Assembly: GCA_004431415.1 (NCBI GenBank)
Contig: QPMI01000029.1
Span: forward strand, 186,001-250,000
Reading direction: 5' to 3'
Source: Cyanophora paradoxa
Taxonomy: Eukaryota; Glaucocystophyceae; Cyanophorales; Cyanophoraceae
Length of the DNA: 64,000 bases
Below are positions 1-11,840 of the stretch, piece after piece (the stretch's first letter is position 1; each line of letters begins with the position of its first letter). The notes under the pieces were generated by a model, which saw nothing but the letters and a program-made list of their open reading frames with translations, was not told where the DNA came from and searched no databases. Made by a program: the position numbers and the translations under genes.

Positions 1-36
1 TTAAGTATTCTTGTCAAATTTTGGTCTTTTCGATCG

Positions 37-143
37 GTGTCACAGGTGTCACAGGTGTACAGGTCTATCCCACCGATTTTCAAAATCATTTTTTATGTTG
101 ACTTTCCTGGGATGGACCTGTGACACCTGTGAACAACACCATT
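37..143. repeat. Direct repeat, left copy, flanking element 1
   Basis: This segment begins and ends with GGTGTCACAGGTGT-type words in opposite orientation, so it is itself an imperfect palindrome. A related segment in the same orientation lies at 9442-9541, sharing the words AGGTCTATCCC and GACTTTCCTGGGAT. The two copies bracket the broken primase, polymerase and integrase genes, so they may be remnants of the element's ends or a dispersed short repeat family. Confidence 0.5.
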
Positions 144-161
144 TCAGTAAGGCTATAAACA

Positions 162-2487
162 TTACATATACAAATCAATCATTATCGTTTGTTTAATATT
201 CACATCCTTCCATTGTCTTCTTGAACCCTTGTTATCTTTCGAAGTCCAATGTAGCCCTTGCTCTGGTTCCAGAATTCGTTTAACCTCTGATTTAACATTG
301 AAGATTTCCCTTACTCTTTCATAACAGATACACATTCAACTTTATCATCTACACTTTGTATGATCTGTAAATGATATCATGGAAACAAAGTCGTTAGCAT
401 TATGTGTAACCTCGAAATTATCTCGAAGCCATTCACCAATCTTGTCATTTTCAGCTATAAGTTAATTCCCTGTTCAATAATCGATTGAGGGGGACTTCTT
501 AAGATCTCTTCAACCTCTTTGTTCTTCCACATATCCAGTAATATCTTCATGTGAGCCATCTTATACTCATCATCATTGTGAAGAAGTGTGAACAGAGTTG
601 GATCAGCTTTCTCTGACCAGCTTCAGGCTTCTCTCTGAAATATTGTGATCTCTGGTATGAAAGTCTTCTTTGAATTGCGAAGTCTGGTTTATTAATAGTC
701 AAATTGTCATTAGTTGTAATGTAGACCTGAAACATTGGGTAAGGATAACTGGATCTTTGAACAAGGCTCTCACAGTCATTTCATTTCCACCTGTGACCTC
801 CTTAATCTTGGAGATCTGCAGTTTATCACCATCTTCAGCCTCATTACTGAATACAAGTCGCTTTCAAGGAGTTTGGCAAGTTCAGGAGTAGCCTCTGATG
901 AGTTCTTTTTAGGCTTAGTCCAATAGGATATTTCGAGAGGGCTGTAATAACGACCAGATATCTGTTTGCAGTATTCCTGAACAAGTGATTTACCATTAGC
1001 ACCAGCACCAGTCCACATATAGAACTTCTGGGATTTAGTTGATCCACTAAGGGCAATTGCAATGGATGCCAGAAGATACTTTCGCTCTGCTGGATCATCC
1101 ACAATCTCTTTATAAATCTGATTTAGATGCTCTATTTTCTTGGGGTCTACATTTTCAGTATAGTCATAACCCACAGTCTTGCTCACCATATCTTCCAGTT
1201 TACCCTTTCTGAAAGTCATAGTGGTCAGATCAAATACACCATTTTCGAATCCAATCACATATGGAACAGTGTCAATCTTCTCAAAGAATTCATCATCATT
1301 CAGCAGTGGGACCAAGTCAGTCAGAAGGATTTGCGAAATCCTGATTGTTTAAGGTTTTGGCAATGGTCATCAATGTTTTGGATCTTTCTTCGAAAGTTGC
1401 TTTGTTTCCTCATCCTTTAAAGCTCTTTGACTATAATGCACAGCCCTTCCAAGGTATTGGGGGCAACAAGACGGCTTATATCTAGGTAAATCTTTAGGTT
1501 TGTGTCATCATGCTCCAAATCCCAGATCAGTATTGAGTTTGAACCATGACTTTTTGGAGTATCTCCATGTATGTTTAAGAACCTCTTTCATACTAAACTC
1601 ACATTCATAATGAGCGCCACCAGAACCAGCGGATTTATCTATAAGATTGAAGATATCAGATTGCATTCCAATGCAGATGAATCGTTTTTTGCAATTTCCA
1701 CTGTAGCTTGACACAATGTATTTGTTATCATCTCTTTAGCTTTCATAACATACCAGTTATTCGATTCATGTGAACCATTGCAGCATGGGCAATTGAGTCC
1801 CTTGTTAGCAGCATCAAAGTTAAAGCCAAGTTCAGTTTTAGAGATTATATTGGGATGCATAAATCCATACCACCAGCTCTTTGATAATATTGTTTTCCAG
1901 TTCATCATGTGAGGTAGCATTAGCAGTATACTCACTCTTATAGATGTAGTTATCTATTATCCACTTTTGAAGTCATCAGTAGGCTCATTGAAATCACAGG
2001 TATCATCCCATGGGGAGATCACCAAGCCTTGTTCACACTGGGACACACATTGATCATCCAGAAGTTCCAGTTCCAGTGATTGTTTTCAGGTCAACCTTCT
2101 CAAAGCCTTTAAAGCCTGGAGCCTTATCGGTAATTTTGAGTTTATTGAACTCCTCAGGTCGTTTAAAGTAGACATGATAGCCTTTTTAGTTTTGCCATGG
2201 GCTGATTGCATCAAAAGTCATCAGGAAACATATCCCGAATTTCTCAAAGTCTCTCATCATCAAAGTCAATAACCATCATGTTGTCTGAGAGCAGAATGCC
2301 CCAAGATACATACTGATTAGTTGCCAGCGCTTCCTCATACTTTTCCCAGGACCAGCACCTCCTTATGCTTGAAAACAGGGTCTTTGCTGTCAGGTTTCAC
2401 TGGGATAATCATGTTTTTGGACAGTTCCTCATCAGATCTGAGCCAGTTAGCGAGCGATTTGAGCGATTAAGTCTGTTTGGCGTTCAT
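162..2487 (-). pseudogene. PrimPol-SF3 helicase (D5-like), frameshifted
   Basis: Read on the minus strand from the ATG at 2487, this locus encodes pieces of one replication protein spread over all three frames. Near 2440-2230 the pieces resemble an archaeo-eukaryotic PrimPol: an IPVKPDSKDP stretch followed by VSWGILLSD and MMVIDFD, with a VDLKTITGT stretch near 2090. A CPCCNGSH zinc-knuckle-like motif lies near 1790. The longest piece (776-1315) holds the SF3 Walker A motif GAGANGKS near 985, and a later piece near 735-660 (ITTNDNLTINKP) fits the helicase core. By established family knowledge this would be a D5-type primase-helicase of about 760 residues. The breaks are mostly single-base losses and the protein between them is well conserved, so either recent decay or consensus errors explain them. 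The 3' end is placed approximately. Confidence 0.7.
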
Positions 2488-2502
2488 TTTCAGCGATCGG
2501 GG

Positions 2503-2540
2503 TCCTTTTATATATATAGAAGATTTTTCTTTAAGTAGTT
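2503..2540 (-). promoter_or_regulatory. Shared promoter-like motif, element 1
   Basis: Just upstream of the minus-strand helicase start, the minus strand reads ACTTAAAGAAA, then ATCTTC, then TATATATAAAAGGA. The same arrangement recurs at 3811-3846 in front of another minus-strand gene and, more weakly, at 2961-2990. This looks like a viral TATA-type promoter with an upstream A-rich box. Inference from recurrence and position only. Confidence 0.5.
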
Positions 2541-2695
2541 TTGGGTCCCCCAATCATTTTTTGTTGGAAATCGAGAAAGTATTCCTACGAAATATTCCAC
2601 ACGATTATCGAGTGGTTTAGATACAAAAAGATGAATGGGTATTTCAGCGAATAAACAGCATATCCCCAGCCTAGTTATATGCTGGAAAAATAATT

Positions 2696-2945
2696 TAGAC
2701 ATGTTTCATTTTCTCCCTCTATTTGAGTAAGGACATCATACAAATACTTGACAAAGCAGACTGCATTGGCTGCATACTTTCGCTGACATGAACTTGCATT
2801 TTCATTGCTCTGTAGGTATCATCGGTTTGATATAGATCTCTTAGCTGTGTGGCTATTTTTTCGTTAAACTTTTTGATTTGAGCCTTACCTTTTTCAGTTT
2901 GCTGTATCTTTCATAGCTCTCTTCTGGCTTCACTGAGTGGCATTT
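2696..2945 (-). pseudogene. Small hypothetical protein of element 1, broken
   Basis: From an ATG at 2945 the minus strand encodes a short charged protein of about 80 residues with one in-frame stop near codon 11 and a frame change near 2790. Readable pieces include KAQIKKFNEKIATQLRDLYQ and, in another frame, CFVKYLYDVLTQIEGENE. A TATA-like motif (2961-2990) lies directly upstream. I do not recognise a family. Neighbours on both sides belong to the decayed viral element, so this is probably one of its small genes. Confidence 0.4.
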
Positions 2946-2960
2946 TTCCTCTGTCTCTCT

Positions 2961-2990
2961 TAATATATATAGAGAATTCTTTAAATCATT
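2961..2990 (-). promoter_or_regulatory. TATA-type promoter-like motif
   Basis: The minus strand carries ATTTAAAGAATTCTC followed by TATATATTAAG just upstream of the broken small gene starting at 2945. It is a weaker version of the motif at 2503-2540 and 3811-3846. Confidence 0.4.
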
Positions 2991-3044
2991 TTTTGTTCTC
3001 TAACCTCTTTGTCCAAATGCTCAATATACATAAGTTTGAAATGC

Positions 3045-3808
3045 TTACCTAGCAATGCTACAAATGGTTCGATTTCCAAGGTCTCCATGTTTCTTGTCCT
3101 TATTCCATCTGCAATCTAATCCTTTTGCGATATCTTTTTTAAGATAAGGCACCTGAAACCCAGCAACCAATGTATTTGTTGTACTGAGTTCTGCATACAT
3201 TTCAATCAATGCAGATCTGCCCTCTCTGAACCTCTCTATATCATCTCTGCGAAGATTATCCATTTTCGGAATAAATTGGTTGCACCAAATCAGGAAAAGA
3301 TTAACTGCATGTTTATTCCTTGCTCTTTCTTGTTCTAATTCTCTCTCTCTTCGCTCTCTTTCTTCTAATTCAAGCTGCCTCTTTCGAGCTTCCTCTTGTT
3401 TTTCAAGTTCTCTTTTTCTTTCCAGTTCTTCTTGCTTTAAAGCGATTCTGCACTTATTACAGAAATTATCCTTTCGGTTTTTATGCGATCTCCACATCTT
3501 TCACATATATCTTGACCTCTGGCACCCTTCGGAATAAATCGTAAAATGCAGCAATTCCCAACAATGACCACAATCTTTTTATTAACATGCAGAATATAGC
3601 ATTGCTCTTTAATTGGATGATCACAGGCGCAATGCTCAGACTCTGGAGGCAGGTCATAGTCACTTAATCCATATTTTGCAAGCTTTGCCCAAAGAGGGAG
3701 CGGTTTCTGTTACTTCCAAGAGCAACATAATCATTGAAGTTATCAGATCCACAAAGCAACATTAAAGCGCTTTGAGCTTTTCCAGCAATACGATTTCTTC
3801 TCTGCCAT
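3045..3808 (-). pseudogene. Zinc-binding, coiled-coil protein of element 1, frameshifted
   Basis: Starting at the ATG at 3808, the minus strand encodes in changing frames a cysteine-rich N-terminal half with ESEHCACDHPIKEQC, VGNCCI, then CERCG and FCNKC, all of the spacing expected for zinc coordination. This is followed in one long open piece (3045-3497) by a highly charged K/E/R coiled coil (about residues 20-65 of that piece) and a globular tail. Similar zinc modules occur in proteins of large DNA viruses of protists, but I cannot assign a function. It is preceded by the shared promoter-like motif. Frameshifts are single-base as elsewhere in this element. Confidence 0.5.
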
Positions 3809-3810
3809 TG

Positions 3811-3846
3811 TCCTTTTATATATAGAAGATATTTCTTTAAGTAGTT
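3811..3846 (-). promoter_or_regulatory. Shared promoter-like motif, element 1 (second copy)
   Basis: The minus strand reads ACTTAAAGAAA, ATCTTC, TATATAAAAGGA a few bases upstream of the ATG at 3808, nearly the same as the motif at 2503-2540. It may mark the transcription start of the zinc-binding protein gene and of a divergent polymerase transcript starting near 3914. Confidence 0.5.
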
Positions 3847-3913
3847 TCATCAAATTTTGTGTTCAGAATTCCCCATTTAAACCTCCCCTTTTAGTAGGAA
3901 CAAGTTAGGAACA

Positions 3914-6900
3914 ATGCCCGAATTAGCAACAGACTCATTAGAGAGAAGAAATGGGAACTTATGGGATTACTGGGAACACTGTATGCAGCCCATGAAATCA
4001 CAGAGGCTGAATATGACCGGGAAATCGGATTTATTTCAAGGGCAGACCCACTTTAGCAAAATTAACCAGAAAAGCCAATAACCTCTATGACAAAGTTGAG
4101 ACTCTTGATGAACTCGATCGCCTGAGGCAAATAGAACCAGAGCAGAAGATGGCACAGCCATGAATGAATTATATCGCTGGCTCACATACAGAGCCAGAAG
4201 GAAGTTGTTGTTGATGTGATTGAATATTTAGATAGAATTGCAACCTCTCTACCAAAACGTTTAAGGATAGTCTAGATCAATTCAGGGCAATCAAGGTTCG
4301 CTTATCGTTTATCTGCAGTTCGTAAAAGTCAGCAATCCACAGGTTTGGATATCGAAATACATTTACAGCGATTATTTTGTATTAACCAAATCGAGAAATA
4401 TTCGAACTGAGCTGAATAAAGCAGCCCAAATGTGTCAGGAACAGATGAATGTTGTTGATAGCTATCGATTGGAGAGAATCGAAATGCTAAGAGTTGCTAT
4501 TATGAGTTATGCCCCAACTGGTGGCTGCTATGTTAAAACACCAGAATCAATTGCAGCCAAGAGAGCCACAGTGAATATTCGAAATATTGATGATTCTTGC
4601 TTTGAAAATGCCATTTTGGCATGGATCCATAGGAAAGATGTAAATTCCCACAAGAAAGTGAGCTTACACAATATCGCAAATGGAAATACTCACCAACCAC
4701 ATACAATCCTTTGGCTCTCAATTTCGACAATATCCCATTCCCTGTTCCTTGTGATGCTGAAATCATTGATAAATTCGAATCTCAAAATGCAGGCATCAGC
4801 ATAAACATATTTGGAATGGATGGAGATGTTATATATCCCCACATCAATCCAGCAACCCAGGCAGAAAGCAAAAGATTAATCTAATGCTCATTCATGATGA
4901 TGAAGGGAATGGTCACTATATTACAATCATGTCCCTTTCAAGACTTCTCAGAGTTGCCTTGATAAAACCAAGGATCAAAAGTTACACTACTGTGATACAT
5001 GCTTGTCTCGATTCAGGTCTGAGGCTAAGCTAACTGCTCATGTGGATTCAAACAGATGCATTGATTGGAGACTCTCAAAGGGAATCACACCTAAACCTGA
5101 AACCACCATAGAGTTTGGACTGAAAAACCTTAGGAAACTGTCTGGCTTCCTGTTGTGGTTTACTGCAAGATTGAACATAGAAGCATCCCCATTGATGCAT
5201 CGAAATCTAAGAGGGAAGTTTCAGCAGTCAACCTTAGAATAGTCACTGGGGCAGATGTTCAAGATTTTCGATTTGAGGGGCATGATCCAATGGAGGTCTG
5301 TTTGAATGCTTGGAATCCAAAGCAAGAGAGCTAATCGATTTCCTGTTCACCAATATTCCATGAATGAACTCACAGATGAGCAAAAGGCTTTTACAGGCTA
5401 CAAACACTGTTACCTTTGCAGTGAGAGGTTCACAAGGAAAACTTCAAATGCAGGGATCATGATCACCACACAGGTAATTACATTGCACCTGCATGCAGAA
5501 ACTGTAATCTCATAGGAGAATCTCAAAGCAAACAAAGTAGCAGTGTTGTTGACCAAATGGATGATGTGGGACATTCATTTTCAGAAAAATAGCAGGCATG
5601 GGTGATAAAAAGCGAATCGAAATCCTTTCGAAAACTTTGATCAATACCTTTCATTGCAATGGGGTCTTTACAAGTTCATTGATGCAAGTAATTTATGGAC
5701 TTTGGGGCTGCTGATGTAGATGAGTTAATGAGCAAATTCCAGCTTTCAGAAGGCTTTCACACTCAGTATATGGATTGACCCAGTTCATTATGTATCTGCA
5801 CCTGGGTTATCTTGGGATGCTATGTTAGGACCACCAAGGCAAAAATAGAGCTTATAAGTGATGTAGAGCAATACGAATTTGTTGAGAGGGGAATCAGGGT
5901 GGCTTTGCAACAATGCCTGTAGGTATGCTGAGGCTGATGGTGAAACTCCACATTATGCTGTTTGATGCTAACAACTTGTATGGCTACTGTTTGAGTCAGC
6001 CAATCCAGTTGGTGATTTTAGATGGGAGACCGAATTCAACCCACAAGATAACAGATCCAGTTTCCTGGAAGTTGATCTGGATTACCCAATTAGGCTATAT
6101 CTAGACCACAGTGATTTCCCCTAATTATTAACAAGAAAATAGTAGAATATGCGAATTATCACAATATCAAAAGAGCCTATTAGATCTCTCAGGAAAGAGC
6201 TTGATAAGACCCTAAGCTAACTGCAACCTTTGTTCTGTGACCAACTATGTGATTTCTGAGCTCTTCTACAGTATCTGTTGGACAAAGGGTGAAACTAAAG
6301 AAGGTTCACAGGTCCTATCATTTACTGTGGCTCCTGTAATGAAACCCTACATTGAGCTGAATACTGAGATGAGAAGGAAAGCAGTGAATAAATTCGAGGC
6401 TGATTTCTATAAACTCATGAATAACTCAATCTATGGAAAATGCATTGAATCTGCAGAGGTAGATCTGTGGTTAAGATTGCAAACAGTGAGAAACTGTTTA
6501 TGAAATATGCAGCCTCTCCATTGTGAAATCAACAAGTCCCATAAACGAAAAAGCAGTGCTTTGAGTTTTACACAAAGCATGTGAAGCTAGATAAGCCAGT
6601 TGCTATTGGGCTTATGTTCTGGATGCAGCCAAACTGCATAACTACAAGTTCTTCTATGATACTGTAAGGTCCCAATGGACAAAAGCAAAGTTACTATTCC
6701 ATGATACTGACTCCTTCTGTCTATATATTGAATCTAAGACCTCAAAAGACTGGGAATATCTCTATGCATTGGACCTAGGGGGTTAACAGAATGACCCCAG
6801 GTAAATACAAAAATGAAATGCCAGGCTCTGCTATATTGAGTATGTGGGTCTGAGAGCTAAAGTTTACAGTTTCAGAACTGCTGAGATTGAGAGAAGTAAG

Positions 6901-7103
6901 CTCTCTGGGACTTCAACTGAGGAACTCCAATTTAATGATTTTAACAGTGTTTATTTGCAGTATCAGCAAGACTGTGACTGCAAAGCAGAAGAGAAGGCAG
7001 ATCACACAATAATAGATACTGTGAGTAGAAGGTTGCCCTAAACTGCTTTGATGCAAAGAGATACATCTTACCAGATGGTATTAATTCTGTTCCTTTTAAT
7101 TAA
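3914..7103 (+). pseudogene. Protein-primed family B DNA polymerase (pPolB), frameshifted
   Basis: This is a broken homologue of the intact pPolB at 34411-37692, on the opposite strand. The start (MPELAT..) and the C-terminal end (LPDGINSVPFN, stop at 7101-7103) both align with the intact protein. Readable conserved pieces include the N-terminal VNIRNIDDSCFENAIL region, a GNGHYITIMSLSRLL stretch, CYLCSERFT zinc ligands, polymerase motif A (LFDANNLYGY near 5960), motif B (NNSIYGKCIES near 6420) and motif C (FHDTDSF near 6700). Length is 3190 nt against 3282 nt for the intact gene, a loss of about 3%, mostly single bases scattered along the gene. The role in the family is protein-primed replication of a linear dsDNA genome. 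It is adjacent to the integrase, the same gene order as in the second element. Confidence 0.85.
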
Positions 7104-7106
7104 GAG

Positions 7107-8456
7107 ATGCCAGCAACTGGAAGAATAGTTAGAAGAACCACTGAGCAACTGCAAGGTAACCTTGCCTATCACAATTCCAAAGGAGGAAAAAGGGAATCTC
7201 GAATTGTTAAAAAGTCAGAGATGAAAGCTTGTCCAGTAGAGATCCCAGTTGCTATTGCAGTGAAAGAAACCAGCAAGATTGCCAAGAGATTCTATGATGT
7301 GAAACTGGTTACAAAGGGCTTCAAGCTATGAGGCTGAGTTACCTGATGAATCCTATAAGCATTGCAAGAGTTCTATAAAAAACAAGAAGTTGTTCAGATC
7401 AATGCACCTGCTATATCTAGAAGAGAGATCCCATGTCCCAATAGGCAACCCTTGATACCTATGTGATGATTTACTCTTTTCCCAGCTTATAAGAAACAAA
7501 CAATGGTATGATACTTTATGACTGCAATGGAATCCACACTAAGAACTGGGTATATTATACCTATAAGGGATAAATCAGCTCTCACTACATTGGCTGCATT
7601 TAACAGCTTGAGATGAGATGGCAAGACCCATAGTAAAAGTTCAATCAGATGCTGAAGTGAATTCCAAAATCGAATATTCCAGGAGTATTTATCTAGTAAA
7701 TACATAGAACACCAAGTGAGTGGAACTGCAGACCACAGAAGCCAAGGTCGAATTGAAGCCTTTAACAAGCAGATTAAGAGACTGATACAAAACTACTGCA
7801 TAGCTAATACACAGCTAGATTCTTTGATGTGTTAGGTGATATTGAGTATAATTACAATAATACAGTCCACTCAGCTACTAAGATGAAGCAGGCGAAACTA
7901 CAGAGGAGCATTATAGGTATATAGTGGGATTAGAGATAAAGATTCAAGAAATCAATAGCTTATCTTGATACCATGCAGCCTGGCATGTTGTTAGAGTGAA
8001 AGTTGAGAAAAATCCCTTTGCTAAAACAGGTAACAATTGGTTAGGATGGTTTACACTGTTGATAGTAGGGAAGCTTTAAGTTTAAGCTAAGGAGTCCCAC
8101 TGGTGAAGATCATAGAAACAGGTTTGCTTTCCATGAGCTGTTGCCTGTGAATGCAGTTGAATATCTAGAAACCCCTACAGTGGATGCCTTAGAGCAAGCC
8201 AAGAGGAAGCAGGGTTGATGCTGCTATAAGGAGAGAAGGCATAGAAGCTGCTAATGAAGTCCCAGATAAGCCTTTGATAGAGGCTAGAAAGGAGAAGGCT
8301 GGCAAAGTTAATAGGGAACTCAAAAAGCTCACTATAGCAGGAACACAGAAACTTTCAGAAGTGAAATAGCCAGAGATGGTATAATGACTTTCAGACTACT
8401 AAGAGTCATATACAGCCCTAAACTCAAAGAACACTAAGAGAAAGGACCAAAACTAG
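7107..8456 (+). pseudogene. DDE (retroviral-type, rve) integrase, frameshifted
   Basis: A broken homologue of the integrase at 32825-34225, starting three bases after the polymerase stop. It opens with MPATGRIVRR and ends near NTKRKDQN. The catalytic core is visible in pieces: a Y-x-x-D-D-L-L-F-P-like stretch near 7465, a VQSDA piece near 7640 and GRIEAFNKQIKRL near 7750, matching the three acidic residues of the D,D-35-E triad. The length is 1350 nt compared with 1401 nt in the intact copy. It would integrate the element into host DNA. All breaks look like one-base losses. Confidence 0.8.
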
Positions 8457-8939
8457 CTAGTTTGCTAGCGAAAACTCGTTTTTTCAAATATATGTATGAC
8501 TGATATACATATATGCAATGCTATACACATAGTCTTGTAGATCTTTCAAGCGCTTCACAGCGATATGCAGAACGTTGCGATTTGATATCTGGTGATGAGA
8601 TACAAGCGTTTGAAGATGCCGATTATCGATTTTTCGAGATTTCGGAATGATGCATCATAATGATGTAATAATGATGTATCATAAACATATAACATTATAT
8701 ATCGCCGTGATCGTCATGATCTCCCGAGTTCGATGGTGTGTCATATATATCATATACATTTGCATCGTCATTATGACATCATTTCGTAAAATTACACGTC
8801 GTCATCGTCTTTTCCGCAGCGAACAGATAAGTGAACAGTTAAGGAGACAACTATTGTAATAGTGGACTGCAACAACAATTGAAAACAAGATCTGTGGAAG
8901 CTATTGAAAGACAATGAAGCAAACTGTGAACAATTAAGT

Positions 8940-9015
8940 GAACAGTTAAGTGGACACCTGTTGGAGTAGGCAGTGTCTACTCGTTTATCGTGAAACGGTG
9001 TCCACTTAACTGTTC
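8940..9015. repeat. Perfect 19-bp inverted repeat (hairpin)
   Basis: GAACAGTTAAGTGGACACC at 8940-8958 is repeated as its exact reverse complement at 8997-9015, with a 38-base loop. Partial copies of the same word occur just upstream (near 8830 and 8928). It could be a terminal or subterminal signal of a mobile element or a cruciform-forming site. Confidence 0.7.
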
Positions 9016-9441
9016 ATTTAACTGTTGACGAAAACCATGCATTATGACATCATATCATTAAACCCATACAAAACACTAAAAGCATGTATCTCTTCACCAA
9101 CTCATCATCTTACAAGATAAAAACAGATTCGGATCTCTTAACGAGACCAGCGTGACTATGTAAGTATCATAGGCTCAATAATTCATATGTTAATAAGCAT
9201 CTCCCTCATTCCCCTATTATTATATTTATTTAAGTGGACTCATGGTTGACTCATATTAATCGTAAGTAGTAATAGTATATGATTTTGTTACGAATTCAAT
9301 GCAAGGGTTGACTAAGTGGGTTGAGTTGACTCAAATTTCACAGAATAACAATGAATCTATATTACAATGCATTTTTTGAATCAACTACACAACTAACACT
9401 GAGATTTTCACAATATATTGAGGTCCTTACTGAATATGGTT

Positions 9442-9541
9442 TGTGTCACAGTGTCAAGGTCTATCCCGTGATTTTAAAAATCAATTTCTCACTAGGACTT
9501 TCCTGGGATTGACTGTGACACTGTGACACCTGTGACACCAA
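9442..9541. repeat. Direct repeat, right copy, flanking element 1
   Basis: Partner of 37-143 in the same orientation, with shared words AGGTCTATCCC, GACTTTCCTGGGAT and the terminal GTGACACCTGTGACACC. Together they bracket the broken replication genes and integrase. Confidence 0.5.
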
Positions 9542-9765
9542 TTTTCTAAGGGTCCCCTTAGATCATAAACATGATAAAAACATATCAATTTCATGTATAA
9601 TTACGATGAATTCAATAAGAGATCGATTTGTTTTATTAACAATGAATCATTTATGGATCTTAATCGAGTTTAGCGATATATTTCCGATTAATGAATTAAA
9701 TTTAATTAAATTAATCGAGAAATACATGAATATAATATCGATTAAATCAATTAACTTTAGACCAA

Positions 9766-10041
9766 TCACACATAGTAAAATGCGGAGTTTTAACCAGAGG
9801 CAAGATCTATTGAGATTCAGTTATATTATCGAAATATATACAGATTATCGATAGACTCAGTAAGACTAATCGGAAAAAAGAAAATTTACGATAAAATATC
9901 GAAAAGATACAAATAATCGAATAAATGAATATTCGATAAGATATACACAGATTATCGATTGATTGAAATAGAATATACGAGATATATCAACAAAATCAAT
10001 TAGATAAGCGAGGGTTAAAACTCGCATTTTACTATGTGTAG
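9766..10041. repeat. 28-bp inverted repeat spanning an AT-rich segment
   Basis: CACACATAGTAAAATGCGG and following bases at 9766-9793 recur as the reverse complement at about 10014-10041 (one base missing). The right arm ends exactly where host block A begins, so this pair may mark the boundary of an insertion or of the block duplication. Confidence 0.55.
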
Positions 10042-10429
10042 TGTTGACCTGCTATATACGTGGTTCATAATGCAACGTTTCAGCTTTCGACTTTCGAGCA
10101 TGAAAGGCGAGGGAAAAAGTGGTTTCGAGGGAAAACGTAAGGAGGTCGGTGAACAGTTCCGCTTCGAATTTAAATTTAAATATTGAGTCTGTTGAAATCA
10201 TTGAATTGCATTCACTCCTAGAGATCTCCTCCCTCTAGATCTCTCTCGCTGCACGGCGCGCATGCGCAGCTTCAGCTGCAGGCGCCCCCGAATATGGTGC
10301 GCCGTCTATCTGCATCACCGATGCGGACGCTGATGCCTGCATGCGAAAATCGATTTTCGCAGCCGGAACACGATCGAGGGCCAAGCGCCGCGGCTTCATG
10401 GCCCCAACGCCGCGGCGTCAGTGGCCCAA

Positions 10430-11838
10430 CGCCGAAGCGGAAATGCGGGTCGAGGCAAAGCAGAAGGTGCGCGTCGTCGCCTCGAGCTTCTGCAATCGCA
10501 GATATCGATATCGATCGCGAGCGCTTTTTTGCAGCGAGTTCGCTCTCGCTGGAACGCTGCCGGACGACTTCTCTGGCAAGTGCTCGAGCACTCGGAGCAG
10601 CGGACGCCTTCGACTCGCTGCGGGCGCGCGCGAGCCGCCGCCTGCGGGACCTCGTCCGTGCCACGGCACTTGGAGCTCGCTTTCGCTGCGTGGCCCTACT
10701 TCCGCAAGCACCTGGGCAATTGCGGCACGAGGAGAAAAGAAGTGGCCGATCGTCAGCGCGGCGAATTCTGGAGCCTGGGCGGCGCGGGTGGAGAAGGCCT
10801 CGTGAAGTGCGCTCGAGCTCGCACGTGCGTCGGCGCGAAAAGCTTCGGCGTTCCATGCCATGACTTCATGAGGCGCGGTCCTTTCAGGTGGACACGACGA
10901 TCGATGGGAAGACGTGGACCGGACCTCTACGGAGACGACTTATACATTGACATGAGGAGAAGTACGGACGGATCTGACGTGATGTGCGACGTCGACTCGC
11001 CACACCCGAACAAGTACAACAATTACGGCAGCTCCGAGTTCTGGGGCCGGCTGTCCCTTCCTCCGCTTCTTCGCACATGGGCCCGAGCTGCGAGCATCTC
11101 CATCACCACGGCGGCGTTGCGCCCATTGATTACGACTGTCTGCGCGAATTTTTGAATCGATCGCGATTTCGTTAAGCCTGTTCGTGAATCAGATCTCGCC
11201 TCCGTACGGTCTCTCTCGGTCCTGAATGCAGCTGGGGCCGACTACGACTACAGGATGCTCTGGAGGCGAGGAAAAGGCAAGCTGCGAGCTCCTTAAAATT
11301 AGCCTTTCTTGACGAAAACGGTACCGGTGCAGGCTCTGATGGGCAGGCTACGCTGTACGTGGCCGCGCTCCTGGCGCAGCTCGCGCCTCTCGGCTCCACC
11401 CTTCAGAGCTTCTCGATCCGCCTCTGCGGGAGCCGCCTCGCGCCGGTGCGGATGCGCATGCGATACCGTAGAAGTTCTCGAGACCTTTCGCTGTTTTCCC
11501 TGGCTGAGCTGGGCGGGGCGCGACGCATGCAGTCAAAAGCTATCCCATTCGAGGGAGTTCGTGTGCTTTGTTCGCAAAATTGCGCACTCGAGCTCGTTGT
11601 CACATTTCGCGCAGTCTAGTCCTGCAGGGTCACTGGCGCGAGCTGAAGCCGCCCTCGCCCTTTCTCCGCCCTCCGCGCCTCCACATCTACGCCGTACACC
11701 TCTCGAAGCCGAGGAGCTGCGCACCGTCGGCGCCGCGCTGCGGCCCTCCGGAGCTCGGCACCTGTGCAAAGGACGAGAAGAGGGCGCAGTCGACCCCGCG
11801 GCGCGCCTCTCCCCCTTCAGGAGCTCATCCCGAGCTTG
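10430..11838 (+). pseudogene. Degraded copy of the F-box/repeat gene
   Basis: Corresponds to the gene at 58607-60097 in block B. Short intact pieces such as NKYNNYGSSEFWGR (near 11010) and the F-box piece near 10550 are seen, but the frame changes every few dozen bases because single bases are absent relative to B. Whether this is true decay or a consensus-quality artefact cannot be decided from sequence alone; the pattern (homopolymer shortening) favours the latter. Confidence 0.6.
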
Positions 11839-11840
11839 AA

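Larger units (their letters stand above)
8457..10039. other. AT-rich non-coding spacer with inverted repeats
   Basis: About 1.6 kb of AT-rich sequence after the integrase with no gene I can support; the open frame at 9606-9854 is low-complexity. It contains the word GAACAGTTAAG several times (8830-9020), two clear inverted repeats listed separately, the second flanking repeat (9442-9541) and many copies of the word TATCGA between 9650 and 9990. Confidence 0.6.

Noticed and set aside
9606-9854. 82-codon open frame in the AT-rich spacer
   Set aside because: Composition is that of random AT-rich DNA (I, N, S, L), it overlaps one arm of an inverted repeat and shows no domain.
10272-10856. Minus-strand open frame antisense to the F-box gene in block A
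   Set aside because: Antisense shadow of GC-rich coding sequence; the equivalent frame is not preserved in block B.
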